Shown: positions 30,338 through 39,121 of the stretch, one piece after another
Position numbering within the stretch: position 1 is the first letter of the stretch
Layout: every line of letters begins with the position of its first letter
Assembly: GCF_034067285.1 (NCBI RefSeq)
Contig: NZ_CP139286.1
Coordinates: forward strand, 2,046,001-2,110,000
Reading direction: 5' to 3'
Length of the DNA stretch: 64,000 nucleotides
DNA from: Acinetobacter pittii
GTDB taxonomy: Bacteria > Pseudomonadota > Gammaproteobacteria > Pseudomonadales > Moraxellaceae
Translations under genes and position numbers: made by a program
Notes under the pieces: generated by a model
The model's input: the letters and a program-made list of their open reading frames with translations, nothing else
The model's database searches: none
What the model was told of the DNA's origin: nothing

Positions 30338-30897
30338 TACACACGTCTCCAAATAATAGTTGAATAAAGAGCCAACAAAATTAGCATGGTCAAAAGCAAG
30401 GAGATTTTTAGAAAAGCAATACTGATAATTGCCGCCACGACAACACACATCGCTATTGGGTTACGCAACAATGGTTTCAACATTTTTAAGCCGGTTGCGA
30501 CCAAAAGCCCTGCTGCTGCTGCACCTAACCCTTCGAAAAGATGCTTAACCATTAAATTATCTTGGAACTGTTCATAGACATAATGCAGAAGTACGACAAT
30601 GACTGTTGGAGCAAAAATGAGGCCAATGAGTGCACTCGCGGCTCCACGGACACCGCGGAATTCCATCCCAATCGCAACAGATAAATTAATAATATTGCCA
30701 CCTGGTAGGAATTGGCATAGACCAAGTAACTCAGTGAATTTTTCAGGACTTAGCCACTGCCTTTGCTCTACAACAACTTTACGTGCTAAAGGCAATACAC
30801 CACCAAATCCAATTAAACCTAATGTTAAAAAACCTAAAAATAACTCTGTGCAGGACGGTACGCTCTCCTTCTGCACGGCAATCTCAACATGGTTCAT
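30337..30897 (-). CDS. chrA: Chromate transporter family protein, first half-size subunit
   Basis: 186-aa membrane protein, CHR family: FLGFLTLGLIGFGGVLPLARKVVVE at about 20-44, then LGLCQFLPGGNIINLSVAIG, the FGG and PG motifs of the family. Partner of the gene immediately downstream. Divergent from a LysR-type gene 101 bp away, the likely regulator of the pair. Confidence 0.88.
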   Translation of the reverse strand: MNHVEIAVQKESVPSCTELFLGFLTLGLIGFGGVLPLARKVVVEQRQWLSPEKFTELLGLCQFLPGGNIINLSVAIGMEFRGVRGAASALIGLIFAPTVIVVLLHYVYEQFQDNLMVKHLFEGLGAAAAGLLVATGLKMLKPLLRNPIAMCVVVAAIISIAFLKISLLLTMLILLALYSTIIWRRV

Positions 30898-30998
30898 TTT
30901 CGTTACTTTTCACTTTAACTGACCAAGATAGAATGATACTTTTATGATATATCTACAAATGCTTTTATTTTCACTAACCATACCCTAAAGGTATTCCT

Positions 30999-31901
30999 AT
31001 GTTAGATTTACATAAGCTTCATGCCTTCGTGGTGGTGGTTGAAGAAAGAAATATTACTCATGCAGCAAACCGTTTGTTTATTCAACAGCCGCCTCTAACG
31101 CGTTTACTCAAGAAACTTGAACAAGAACTCGGTACTCAATTACTTATTCGTCAACCGCGTGGAATTGAACCGACAGAAGCAGGTTTAGCCTTATTTAAAG
31201 AAGCACAACTTTTATTAGAACATGCCAGACATATACCCCAATTAGTCCAAGATGTTAGCCAAGGTAAAACGGGACAACTTAATATTGGTTTTACTAGTTC
31301 AGCCGGCTTACATCCGCTTATCTCATTAGTATTACGTTCATATCGGGAAATATATCCAGGAGTACAAACCAAACTTGAAGAAGCAGGCAGTCAAAAACAA
31401 CTGGACTGGTTAATTTCAGAAAAGCTAGATATTGCTTTTTTAAGAGCACCGATCAGCCGTGATATTGGGTTAAAACACTTACATATATTAGATGAGCCGA
31501 TGGTGGTTGCATTGCCTATAGGACATCCTCTTACGCAAAAAGAGAAAATTAGTTTAAGTGACTTATCAGATGAGAATTTTGTTTTATACCGTCGCTCTTC
31601 TGGGCAAGGTTTATATGACAATATTTTATATAGTTGCTATCAGGCAGGTTTTAGTCCACGCATTATTCAAGAAGCGCCGCGTCCTACCGCAACATTAAAT
31701 TTAGTTGCTGCCGGAATTGGCATTACTATTGTGCCAGCCTCAATGCATAATTTTTGGGATCATGAAATTATTTATCGCGAGTTTGATCATTCAATAAAAC
31801 TGAATGCGCCTATTTACTTGATTACCAGAGAAAATGAAAATTCGGCCAAAGTTTCAAACTTTATTGAATTATTACAAAAACTATTACCTACAATGACTTA
31901 G
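30999..31901 (+). CDS. LysR-family transcriptional regulator (CatM/BenM-like)
   Basis: 300-aa LysR regulator. HTH at 1-60 (HAFVVVVEERNITHAANRLF, QPPLTRLLKKLEQELGTQLL), effector domain 90-295 starting GQLNIGFTSSAGLHPLI. The TRLLKKLE and effector sequence resemble the aromatic-responsive CatM/BenM/CbnR branch. It is divergent from the chromate-transporter pair, with AT-rich DNA between containing two TGATA-type half sites near 30933-30950. No catabolic genes are adjacent, so the ligand is unknown. Confidence 0.9.
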   Translation: MLDLHKLHAFVVVVEERNITHAANRLFIQQPPLTRLLKKLEQELGTQLLIRQPRGIEPTEAGLALFKEAQLLLEHARHIPQLVQDVSQGKTGQLNIGFTSSAGLHPLISLVLRSYREIYPGVQTKLEEAGSQKQLDWLISEKLDIAFLRAPISRDIGLKHLHILDEPMVVALPIGHPLTQKEKISLSDLSDENFVLYRRSSGQGLYDNILYSCYQAGFSPRIIQEAPRPTATLNLVAAGIGITIVPASMHNFWDHEIIYREFDHSIKLNAPIYLITRENENSAKVSNFIELLQKLLPTMT

Positions 31902-31917
31902 TCTCAAAACACTCAAT

Positions 31918-31945
31918 AAAAAGTGCTCTAACTAGAGCACTTTTT
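31918..31945. terminator. Bidirectional terminator (lysR / arsH)
   Basis: Perfect 12-bp stem AAAAAGTGCTCT / AGAGCACTTTTT, 4-nt loop, between convergent genes. Confidence 0.92.
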
Positions 31946-31958
31946 GGGATAAAACTTT

Positions 31959-32672
31959 TTATTTTTGATTTACTCGTTTTGATAGCTCTTCTGCCGATTC
32001 TTTACGCTCCGAATAGCGATTAGTCAGGTACTGTTTTTGCCCACGTGTTAATAAAGTGAACTTATAGAGTTCTTCCATGACATCAACAATTCGGTCAAAG
32101 TAAGAGGATGGTTTCATACTGCCATCTTCTTCAAACTCTAAAAAAGCTTTAGCAACAGAAGACTGATTTGGGATGGTAATCATGCGCATCCAACGTCCTA
32201 AAATACGCATTTGATTCACGGCATTAAAAGACTGTGAACCACCGCTGACTTGCATAACGGCTAAGGTTTTACCTTGTGTTGCACGTATTGCTCCGCCAGC
32301 TAAAGGAATCCAATCAATTTGAGCTTTTAAAATTGAACTCATTGCCCCATGACGTTCAGGCGAACACCACACCATACCTTCTGACCAAGTCAAAAGTTCA
32401 TGTAACTCTTGTACTTTTGGATGATCAGTTGCTGCATCTTCGGGCAAAGGCAAACCTTTAGGGTGAAAAATTTTGACTTCGGCACCTAGGTATTCAAGGA
32501 TACGCCCAGCAGTTAGCACAGCAAAACGGCTATAAGAGCGTTCACGGTTAGAACCATATAACAATAAAATACGGGGTGGATGTTCAAGCTGCTGTGCTTG
32601 TATTTCTTCGAATGTAGGCTTATCCAAAAGGCTTAGCTCTACATTTGCTAAATCATTATTAGAACTGTTCAT
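31959..32672 (-). CDS. arsH: ArsH NADPH-dependent organoarsenical oxidase
   Basis: 237-aa flavoprotein of the ArsH family that oxidises trivalent methylated/aromatic arsenicals to pentavalent forms with NADPH and FMN. The FMN phosphate loop [15 protein letters not shown] is at about 35-49, and [20 protein letters not shown] (about 101-120) is the ArsH signature that separates it from ordinary NADPH:FMN reductases. Last gene of arsR-arsC-acr3-arsH; its start overlaps the acr3 stop by 14 bp. Confidence 0.93.
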   Translation of the reverse strand: MNSSNNDLANVELSLLDKPTFEEIQAQQLEHPPRILLLYGSNRERSYSRFAVLTAGRILEYLGAEVKIFHPKGLPLPEDAATDHPKVQELHELLTWSEGMVWCSPERHGAMSSILKAQIDWIPLAGGAIRATQGKTLAVMQVSGGSQSFNAVNQMRILGRWMRMITIPNQSSVAKAFLEFEEDGSMKPSSYFDRIVDVMEELYKFTLLTRGQKQYLTNRYSERKESAEELSKRVNQK

Positions 32673-33705
32673 GTGAAAAATACTTTTTCTTTAACCAAAG
32701 CGAAACTGAAACGAGTGAAATTAAAACCGGAACTTCAACCAATGGTCCAATTACTGTAGTAAAAGCAACCGGAGAAGCTAAACCAAATGTTGCAATTGCC
32801 ACTGCTAAAGCGAGCTCAAAATTGTTACCCGCTGCGGTAAATGAAATGGCAGTCGTACGTGGGTAGTTATTCCCCATCTGTTTACTCATAAAGAAGCTGA
32901 TAAAGAACATCACCACAAAGTAAATCGTCAGTGGGACAGCAATTAACAATACATCTAGAGGTAAACTCACCACATCGCCACCTTTTAAACTAAACATGGC
33001 GACAATAGTAAAGAGTAAGGCGATTAGACTTAACGGGCTAATTTTTGGTAAAAACTTGGTTTGATACCAATTCAAACCTTTTGCCTTAACTAAAACTAGA
33101 CGAGTCAAGAAACCCATTAAAAATGGAATACCCAAATACACCAATACAGCATGGGTAATAGTCCAAAAATCGACATTAATGACTTGTCCTGCCACACCAA
33201 AGTACGGAGGCAAAAAGGTCAGAAATAGCCATGCATAAGTGCTAAAGAATAAAATTTGGAAAATACTGTTAAAGGCGACCAAAGCTGCAACATATTGGTT
33301 ATCGCCACATGCCAAGCCATTCCAAACCAAAACCATTGCAATACAACGTGCTAACCCAATTAGAATGAGACCCGTCATATATTCTGGATAGCTATGTAAA
33401 AAAATAACCGCAAGAATAAACATTAAGACTGGAGCAATAATCCAGTTTTGTATTAAAGACAAAGCGAGTGTTTTCTTATCTTTAAACACTTCAGGCAAAG
33501 CTGCATAGTCTACTTTTGCCAAAGGCGGATACATCATTAAAATTAAACCAATCGCAATTGGAATATTAACGTTATCTACACTGAGCTGATTTAAAGACAT
33601 TGATGCTTGAGGAAAGAAAACACCAATGGCTACACCTAAAGCCATAGCAATAAAAATCCATAGCGTTAGGTTTCTATCTAAAAATGATAGCTTAGATTTG
33701 GCCAT
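32659..33705 (-). CDS. acr3: Arsenite efflux permease Acr3
   Basis: 348-aa, ten-segment membrane carrier of the ACR3 family exporting As(III). The conserved Cys of TM4 is in [20 protein letters not shown] and the TM9 region in [19 protein letters not shown], both typical. The true start is taken at 33705, where AAAGAGA lies 6-7 nt upstream; the open frame runs 14 codons further into arsC. Ten bases separate it from the arsC stop. The protein is of ACR3 type, not ArsB. Confidence 0.95.
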   Translation of the reverse strand: MAKSKLSFLDRNLTLWIFIAMALGVAIGVFFPQASMSLNQLSVDNVNIPIAIGLILMMYPPLAKVDYAALPEVFKDKKTLALSLIQNWIIAPVLMFILAVIFLHSYPEYMTGLILIGLARCIAMVLVWNGLACGDNQYVAALVAFNSIFQILFFSTYAWLFLTFLPPYFGVAGQVINVDFWTITHAVLVYLGIPFLMGFLTRLVLVKAKGLNWYQTKFLPKISPLSLIALLFTIVAMFSLKGGDVVSLPLDVLLIAVPLTIYFVVMFFISFFMSKQMGNNYPRTTAISFTAAGNNFELALAVAIATFGLASPVAFTTVIGPLVEVPVLISLVSVSLWLKKKYFSHEQF

Positions 33706-33715
33706 GTCATTCTCT

Positions 33716-34189
33716 TTAATCAATATGCGAGATTTGGTTAATTTCATTAATAAGTTGCGAACGGCTCAAATGTGCAACGTCTAATGCAAATAAAGCATCT
33801 AAACGGCGGTTAATATGATCAACAGTATTTTGGAACGCTTTGAGTTTTTCTTCTTTTGGTAAGTCGAGATGTGATGGGTCACTTAAGCCCCAATGTGCTT
33901 TAATTGCACCACCTAAATACAATGGGCATGCTTCTTGCGCTGCTGAGTCACAAACAGTAATCACTACATCTGATTGATATTGCTCGCAATCATCAATCGT
34001 TTTACTCCATAAGCCATCTGTAGATAAACTTAAATTTTCAAGTGTTTCAATCGTTAGCGGATGTACCTGACCGGAAGGTTTGCTACCAGCACTATAAGCA
34101 TTCCACCCTTCTGGTGCGCGGCTGTTAAATAAAACTTCTGACAAAATACTACGGCAACTATTACCCGTACATAGAAATAGAAATTTCAT
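33716..34189 (-). CDS. arsC: Arsenate reductase, low-molecular-weight-phosphatase (thioredoxin) type
   Basis: 157-aa cytoplasmic enzyme reducing As(V) to As(III) for export by Acr3. It is the LMW tyrosine-phosphatase fold: P-loop CTGNSCRS at residues 7-14, the redox cysteines in [11 protein letters not shown] (about 81-91), and the catalytic Asp in LSDPSHL. This class is normally recycled by thioredoxin. It is separate in fold from the glutaredoxin-type ArsC encoded at 34608. Starts 5 nt after the arsR stop. Confidence 0.92.
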   Translation of the reverse strand: MKFLFLCTGNSCRSILSEVLFNSRAPEGWNAYSAGSKPSGQVHPLTIETLENLSLSTDGLWSKTIDDCEQYQSDVVITVCDSAAQEACPLYLGGAIKAHWGLSDPSHLDLPKEEKLKAFQNTVDHINRRLDALFALDVAHLSRSQLINEINQISHID

Positions 34190-34194
34190 GATCT

Positions 34195-34536
34195 TTACTC
34201 ACAAAAGGTAGAAATAGACCCTAGCTGACCAGACAATGGTTTCATTGCATCGTCATCTTGCTGCGCCAAAATATTCAAAATGTTGATTGCCCAGATCGGC
34301 AGTTCAGGATTAACGCTGTAATACACCCATTGCCCCTGTCTTGAATCAAGAAGGATGCCATGGGTCCGTAATAGGGCTAAATGTCGGGAAATTTTTGGTT
34401 GGCTCAACTCAAGCTGTTCAGTTAGCTCGCAGACACAGATATTTTGTTTACTCAGAACTAACTTAAGAATGTTTAAACGAGTTTGATCAGAAAGACATTT
34501 AAAGAAATCGACTTGAGTGATCATATGTGCAGCCAC
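34195..34536 (-). CDS. arsR: Arsenic-responsive repressor ArsR
   Basis: 113-aa SmtB/ArsR winged-helix repressor. HTH at about 39-70 (CVCELTEQLELSQPKISRHLALL); the As(III)-binding CxC is at the start of the recognition region (ICVCEL, as ELCVCDL in E. coli ArsR). Binding As(III) releases DNA. First gene of the minus-strand ars operon and divergent from the second arsC, with a 20-bp near-palindrome in the 70-bp gap that is its likely operator. A second in-frame ATG (Met5) is possible. Confidence 0.94.
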   Translation of the reverse strand: MAAHMITQVDFFKCLSDQTRLNILKLVLSKQNICVCELTEQLELSQPKISRHLALLRTHGILLDSRQGQWVYYSVNPELPIWAINILNILAQQDDDAMKPLSGQLGSISTFCE

Positions 34537-34554
34537 TTATATTCGTTATTGCAA

Positions 34555-34574
34555 ATATACGGATATCCATATAT
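34555..34574. promoter_or_regulatory. Probable ArsR operator
   Basis: ATATACGGATATCCATATAT, one mismatch pair from a perfect 20-bp palindrome, centred between the divergent arsR and arsC genes. Position and symmetry suit an ArsR dimer controlling both directions. Confidence 0.65.
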
Positions 34575-34607
34575 AAATGCAATATCTTAATTCAATGAAT
34601 AATTATC

Positions 34608-35036
34608 ATGGCGGAACTAGTGAAGATTTATCATAACCCTGCATGTGGCACATCACGCAATACATTGGCGTTCATTCGTCATGCGGGGTTTGAGCCTATC
34701 GTTATTGAATATTTAAAAACACCACCCAGTAAAGATGAACTAATTCAACTTATTAGGGATTCAAACTTAACTGTACGTGAAGCAATCCGTAAAAATGTTG
34801 ATCCGTATAAAGATTTAGAACTGGAACAAGAGCATTGGACCTGTGAACAGTTAATTGATTTTATGGTTCAGTACCCAATTTTAATTAATCGCCCATTTGT
34901 GGTTACATCCAAAGGCACACGTCTTTGCCGCCCTTCTGAGGTTGTATTGGACATTTTAGATTCACAAAACTTAGGCTATTTCGCAAAAGAAGATGGTGAA
35001 GTCATTATTGATGAGCAAGGCCGTCGTATAAAATAA
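34608..35036 (+). CDS. arsC: Arsenate reductase, glutaredoxin (E. coli R773) type
   Basis: 142-aa ArsC/Spx-family enzyme reducing arsenate with glutathione/glutaredoxin. It follows the E. coli enzyme closely: IYHNPACGTSRNTL (catalytic Cys13), the RKNVDPYKDL stretch, and INRPFVVTSKGTRLCRPSEVVL holding the Arg residues that bind arsenate. Divergent from arsR and probably under the same operator. The cell thus encodes two unrelated arsenate reductases in one locus, one thioredoxin and one glutaredoxin coupled. Confidence 0.95.
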   Translation: MAELVKIYHNPACGTSRNTLAFIRHAGFEPIVIEYLKTPPSKDELIQLIRDSNLTVREAIRKNVDPYKDLELEQEHWTCEQLIDFMVQYPILINRPFVVTSKGTRLCRPSEVVLDILDSQNLGYFAKEDGEVIIDEQGRRIK

Positions 35037-35056
35037 TTGAAGACACTCATCAATAT

Positions 35057-35092
35057 AAAAAGCTAAATGGCACAACACCATTTAGCTTTTTT
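35057..35092. terminator. Bidirectional terminator (arsC / XapX gene)
   Basis: AGCTAAATGG / CCATTTAGCT stem with A and T flanks and a 7-nt loop. Confidence 0.9.
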
Positions 35093-35104
35093 GAGTGAAA
35101 CGGT

Positions 35105-35266
35105 TTAAAAATAAGACTTAATAAAAGGAAGAAGTTGCTCTCCTATTACCATGCCTAATAACCCCACTAATGCAACAAGAGGAGGAGCTGGTGACTTAAC
35201 ATTTAAGACGTAATATAAGACACCAACGAGCAACCCTACAGCCAAAGATAACAAGTACATTTTCAT
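35105..35266 (-). CDS. XapX (DUF1427) small membrane protein
   Basis: 53-aa protein with two membrane segments (LLSLAVGLLVGVLYYVL and PLVALVGLLGMVIGEQLLP); the short core LAVGLLVGVLYY...SPAPPLVALVGLLG is the XapX domain. The ATG at 35266 has AAGG 8 nt upstream; the frame runs nine codons further. XapX proteins have no known function but are often found beside amidohydrolase and isochorismatase-type genes, as here. Last of the minus-strand set. Confidence 0.85.
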   Translation of the reverse strand: MKMYLLSLAVGLLVGVLYYVLNVKSPAPPLVALVGLLGMVIGEQLLPFIKSYF

Positions 35267-35323
35267 CGTACATACCTTAAGGAAACAAGCCATTTAACGA
35301 AGCAGGTTCCCAAACTGTTTTAT

Positions 35324-37198
35324 TTAAAATGCAAAACAAGAACACCCGAGTGCGCCCCAGAAAGATGTTTTGTCCTTATCATTTACAGGAACATCAAGCA
35401 TCCAAGCGTGGCTATGTCCATGCATGCCACAACTGCTGGCGCATGCGCACAATGCACTTTGTGACTGTAGTGACTGATTGGATGGTGCATTACGGTTTTC
35501 AGATAAACGCCATTGTCCACCGAAGCGTTTTACTGGCGACCATGTTGGTGATGCTGGCGGTAACGGCGGATCTTCTTGCTTGAATTCTGCTCCTGCATAT
35601 ACCACTTTTCCGCCTAAAACAGTGAGTACAGACTCAATCCACTGGATATCTTCTGCTTCAACTTTGAAGTAGTCATCGGACAGCACAACCAAGTCAGCAA
35701 GTTCCCCTTCTGTGAGTGAACCTTTAACATCTTTTTCACCAGAGAACCAAGCCGAACCTTTAGTCCAGAGTTTGAGTGCTGTCTGACGGTCTAATAGATT
35801 TTTTTCATCATAGAGTGGCAAACCACCGACTGTTTTACCAGTACTTAGCCAATACAAACAAACCCAAGGGTTATAGGATGCAACACGGGTCGCATCTGTG
35901 CCCGCACCCACAGGCACACCGAGTTCTAGCATTTTTTTAACAGGTGGCGTTGCCTGAGCAGCCTCAGCACCATAGCGTTTTACGAAAATCTCACCTTGAT
36001 ATGCCATACGGTGTTGAATGGCGATACCACCACCCAACGCACCTATACGTTCGATATTACGCTCAGATACGGTTTCGGCATGGTCAATAATAAATCGAGT
36101 TGCAAATGGCTGTTTTGAATTGACGCGCTCAAATACATTGAGCAAACGATTGATACTTTCATCATAGGTTGCATGAATACGGAATGGCCATTTCTTTTCA
36201 GCCAAGTGCTCTACAATAGCTTCGAGTTCACCTTCCATTTTTTCCGGTAAATCTGGACGTGGCTCATAGAAATCTTCGAAGTCACCTGCCGACCAAGTCA
36301 GGTTCTCACCTGCTCCATTCATTCTAAATAGCTCATCACCATCACCCGGAAATGTCATTTCGGTCCAACGGCGATAATCATCAAGCTCTTGGCCTGCCTT
36401 CTGAGCAAATAGGTTATAAGCAATTCGAACCGTCATTTGATTTTGATCGTGCAATTGCTTAATCACATCATAATCTTCAGGATAATTTTGACCGCCACCA
36501 CCCGCATCAATTGCGGAAGTAATGCCTAATCGGTTCAGCTCACGCATGAAATGACGAGTTGAATTGACTTGATCTTCAACTGGCAATTTCGGCGCTTTAC
36601 CTAGAGTCGAATATAAAATCATAGCGGATGGAGTTGCGAGCAACAGACCAGTTGGTTCACCCTTTTCATCTCGTACAATCTTGCCACCCGGCGGATCCGG
36701 TGTATCTTTATTAAAGCCTAATACATCAAGTGCTGCTCGGTTCAACAAAGCACTGGCATATAAATGTAAAACGAACACAGGAGTATCTGGCGCAGCTTTA
36801 TTAATTTCTTCTAAAGTCGGTAAACGCTTTTCAGCAAACTGGAACTCAGTCCAGCCACCTACTACACGGACCCATTGTGGCGCTGGCGTATTATCTGCTT
36901 GCTCTTTAAGTAAGCGTAGTGCATCCGCAACGGATGGTACACCTTCCCAGCGCAGCTCCATATTGTAATTTAGGCCACCACGAATAATATGCAGATGACT
37001 GTCATTTAGACCCGGTATAACGCGACGACCATTTAAGTCTACAACTTTACTTGTTGGAGTAGCGAGCTTCATAACCTCATCATTTGTACCCGTACGTACG
37101 ACTTTACCATCTGCAATCGCTATTGCTTGTACTTCAGGGTTTTGAGGATCTAGCGTTGTAATTTTACCGTTTTTGAATATGAGGTTTATTTCGGTCAT
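35324..37198 (-). CDS. YtcJ-type metal-dependent amidohydrolase
   Basis: 624-aa amidohydrolase-superfamily enzyme (YtcJ/amidohydrolase_3). Metal site residues are seen in NDSHLHIIRGG (HxH), RIHATYDES, FIIDHAETVS and GAGTDATRV. It likely hydrolyses an amide or hydrazide. The ATG at 37198 is chosen because GGAG sits 6 nt upstream. Past the usual end there is a tail of ~45 residues rich in Cys and His (CACASSCGMHGHSHAW... GCSCFAF), which may bind metal. It is between the isochorismatase-type hydrolase and the XapX gene on the same strand. Confidence 0.88.
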   Translation of the reverse strand: MTEINLIFKNGKITTLDPQNPEVQAIAIADGKVVRTGTNDEVMKLATPTSKVVDLNGRRVIPGLNDSHLHIIRGGLNYNMELRWEGVPSVADALRLLKEQADNTPAPQWVRVVGGWTEFQFAEKRLPTLEEINKAAPDTPVFVLHLYASALLNRAALDVLGFNKDTPDPPGGKIVRDEKGEPTGLLLATPSAMILYSTLGKAPKLPVEDQVNSTRHFMRELNRLGITSAIDAGGGGQNYPEDYDVIKQLHDQNQMTVRIAYNLFAQKAGQELDDYRRWTEMTFPGDGDELFRMNGAGENLTWSAGDFEDFYEPRPDLPEKMEGELEAIVEHLAEKKWPFRIHATYDESINRLLNVFERVNSKQPFATRFIIDHAETVSERNIERIGALGGGIAIQHRMAYQGEIFVKRYGAEAAQATPPVKKMLELGVPVGAGTDATRVASYNPWVCLYWLSTGKTVGGLPLYDEKNLLDRQTALKLWTKGSAWFSGEKDVKGSLTEGELADLVVLSDDYFKVEAEDIQWIESVLTVLGGKVVYAGAEFKQEDPPLPPASPTWSPVKRFGGQWRLSENRNAPSNQSLQSQSALCACASSCGMHGHSHAWMLDVPVNDKDKTSFWGALGCSCFAF

Positions 37199-37307
37199 TC
37201 TGAACTCCATTCTTGTGAATTATCGTTCTAAAAAATAAAAGCATATCTGTATTAATATCGCTTAAATATTAAATACTAGACATGCCTTTACCTAAATCAG
37301 TTCTGTT

Positions 37308-37994
37308 TTATTTTGCCGGAACTGGTGCAAGTACTTCGTGTTTTGACGTTGTCCGCTCAGGCGCCTTATGTACCATCGTATAGGCATAGTCCACACCCAT
37401 ACCGTAAGCACCAGAGTGCTCACGTACAATTGCCATAACTGCATCATACGTATCACGGTGTGCCCAATCACGTTGCCACTCAAGTAATACTTGTTGCCAA
37501 GTTACAGGAACAACACCCGCTTGAATCATGCGTTGCATCGCATAGTCATGTGCTTCTTTTGATGTACCACCAGAAGCATCTGCCACCATATAAATTTCAT
37601 AATCGCCTTCAAGCATGGCACCAAAAGCAAAGGTGTTATTGCACACTTCAGTCCACAAACCTGAAACAATCACTTTTTTACGATTATTTTTTGCAAGCGA
37701 ATCACGTACTTTTTGGTCATCCCATGAATTCATTGAAGTACGTTCTAGTAATGGAGCATCTGGAAATACATCTAAAAGTTCTGGATAGGTATGGCCAGAG
37801 AAGCTTTCTGTTTCAACCGTGGTAATGGTGACAGGAATATTGAATGTTTTAGCTGCTTTTGCTAACCCTACAGTATTATTTTTTAATACTTGACGATCTA
37901 TTGACTGTACCCCAAAAGCCATTTGTGGCTGATGATCAATAAAAATAACCTGACAATTCGTTGGTGAAAGTTGTTCTAAAAGTGACTTATTCAT
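37308..37994 (-). CDS. Isochorismatase-family cysteine hydrolase (YcaC-like)
   Basis: 228-aa enzyme with the isochorismatase fold. Catalytic triad is visible: Asp in FIDHQPQMAFG (about 20), a Lys near the middle (NRKKVIVSGL), and Cys in SGLWTEVCNNTFA. The IDHQPQMAFGVQS and WTEVC motifs match the YcaC-like amide/nicotinamidase-type branch. GGAG lies 7 nt upstream of the ATG. First of three minus-strand genes with amidohydrolase and XapX. The substrate is unknown; a two-step amide hydrolysis shared with the amidohydrolase is inference. Confidence 0.88.
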   Translation of the reverse strand: MNKSLLEQLSPTNCQVIFIDHQPQMAFGVQSIDRQVLKNNTVGLAKAAKTFNIPVTITTVETESFSGHTYPELLDVFPDAPLLERTSMNSWDDQKVRDSLAKNNRKKVIVSGLWTEVCNNTFAFGAMLEGDYEIYMVADASGGTSKEAHDYAMQRMIQAGVVPVTWQQVLLEWQRDWAHRDTYDAVMAIVREHSGAYGMGVDYAYTMVHKAPERTTSKHEVLAPVPAK

Positions 37995-38125
37995 GGGTAA
38001 ACTCCATTATTCCTTATGAGTAATGCTTTAAAATTGCTTACTGGTCACTATAAAAACAGATAAAAATGTAAAAGCATAGACAGCAAATCAGCACGAATCT
38101 GTATGCTGTATGGATACAATAAAAA

Positions 38126-38162
38126 CAATGATTGCTTTTTAATTTTTATAGTTTAATCATTG
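38126..38162. promoter_or_regulatory. Dyad in the LysR / hydrolase promoter region
   Basis: CAATGATT / AATCATTG perfect 8-bp inverted repeat with a 21-nt spacer, 29 bp before the LysR gene and 132 bp before the hydrolase start. Could be a LysR autoregulatory site; AT-rich background makes chance possible. Confidence 0.35.
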
Positions 38163-38190
38163 ATATATATTTTTTAACTTTCGCTTATCC

Positions 38191-39081
38191 ATGGATCGAT
38201 TAGACTGTATTTCCACTTTTGTAAGTGTCGTAGAACATGGGAATTTTAGTAGTGCCGCTAGAGCACTTGATATCTCTCGCGACTTGGTTGCCAAACGTGT
38301 TTGCTACCTCGAAAATGACCTAAAAACCACACTATTAACCCGCACCACCAGACAGATGAACCTTACCTCTTGTGGGGAAAAGTTTTATCAGCATAGTAAA
38401 GTCATTTTAAGTGAGTTCGAGTGGGCTGCCTATGAAATTAGCTATAACCAGCAATATCCTGAAGGTGAACTCAAGCTCAATACACCAATGTCTTTTAGCA
38501 ATATTTTTCTTCAACAGATCATTTCAGACTTTATAGAGAAATACCCCAGCATCAAAATTGATTTATTCATGACTGATCAGCTATTAGATATGAATAATAA
38601 TAAATTTGATTTAACCATTCGTGTAGATGGCTCTCCTCCAAATTTGGCAAATAGTAAAATATTAAATACCTATCAGCGCTATCTATATGCAACACCTGAG
38701 TATTTTAATCAGCATGGATTACCAGACTCATTAGAAGAACTTAAAGAACATAAGTTTCTAATTTACTATCAAGATAGTCGGCATAAAAAGTTGATTTTCC
38801 AAAAAGATCAGAAAGAAGTGTCGTTCAATTGCTTCCCAGTGATGACCTGTAATAATGGTGAATTATTATTAGATATGTGCCTAAAAGACCACGGCATTGT
38901 CTTTCTTCCTGAGTTTATTGCTGAACCTTACTACAAAGAAGGTAAATTACAGAAGTGTTTGGAGGATTACACCAGTCAACCCCTTCACTTATATGTGACA
39001 TGGCCAAACCGTAAAATTCTATCGAAGAAAGTAAAACTATTTATTGACTTTCTGACGCAACAAATCGTTCCTATAAAATAA
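38191..39081 (+). CDS. LysR-family transcriptional regulator
   Basis: 296-aa LysR protein of the group with the MDRLDCISTFVSVVEHGNFSSAA N-terminus (similar to DmlR/AaeR). HTH about 18-60, effector domain about 90-290 beginning EGELKLNTPMSFS. Divergent from the isochorismatase-amidohydrolase-XapX cluster, which it most likely controls. Effector unknown. Confidence 0.9.
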   Translation: MDRLDCISTFVSVVEHGNFSSAARALDISRDLVAKRVCYLENDLKTTLLTRTTRQMNLTSCGEKFYQHSKVILSEFEWAAYEISYNQQYPEGELKLNTPMSFSNIFLQQIISDFIEKYPSIKIDLFMTDQLLDMNNNKFDLTIRVDGSPPNLANSKILNTYQRYLYATPEYFNQHGLPDSLEELKEHKFLIYYQDSRHKKLIFQKDQKEVSFNCFPVMTCNNGELLLDMCLKDHGIVFLPEFIAEPYYKEGKLQKCLEDYTSQPLHLYVTWPNRKILSKKVKLFIDFLTQQIVPIK

Positions 39082-39087
39082 AGGGAC

Positions 39088-39121
39088 TGGGCCTTTTCCA
39101 GAAGAATTGGCCCATTATTTT
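39088..39121. terminator. Terminator between LysR and GntR genes
   Basis: TGGGCC / GGCCCA stem, 15-nt loop, followed by TTATTTTTT. Lies between two convergent genes. Confidence 0.7.

Noticed and set aside
29816..30897. Frameshifted full-length chrA
   Set aside because: Two half-size genes with TAATG coupling are a normal short-chain ChrA pair, not a broken long-chain gene.
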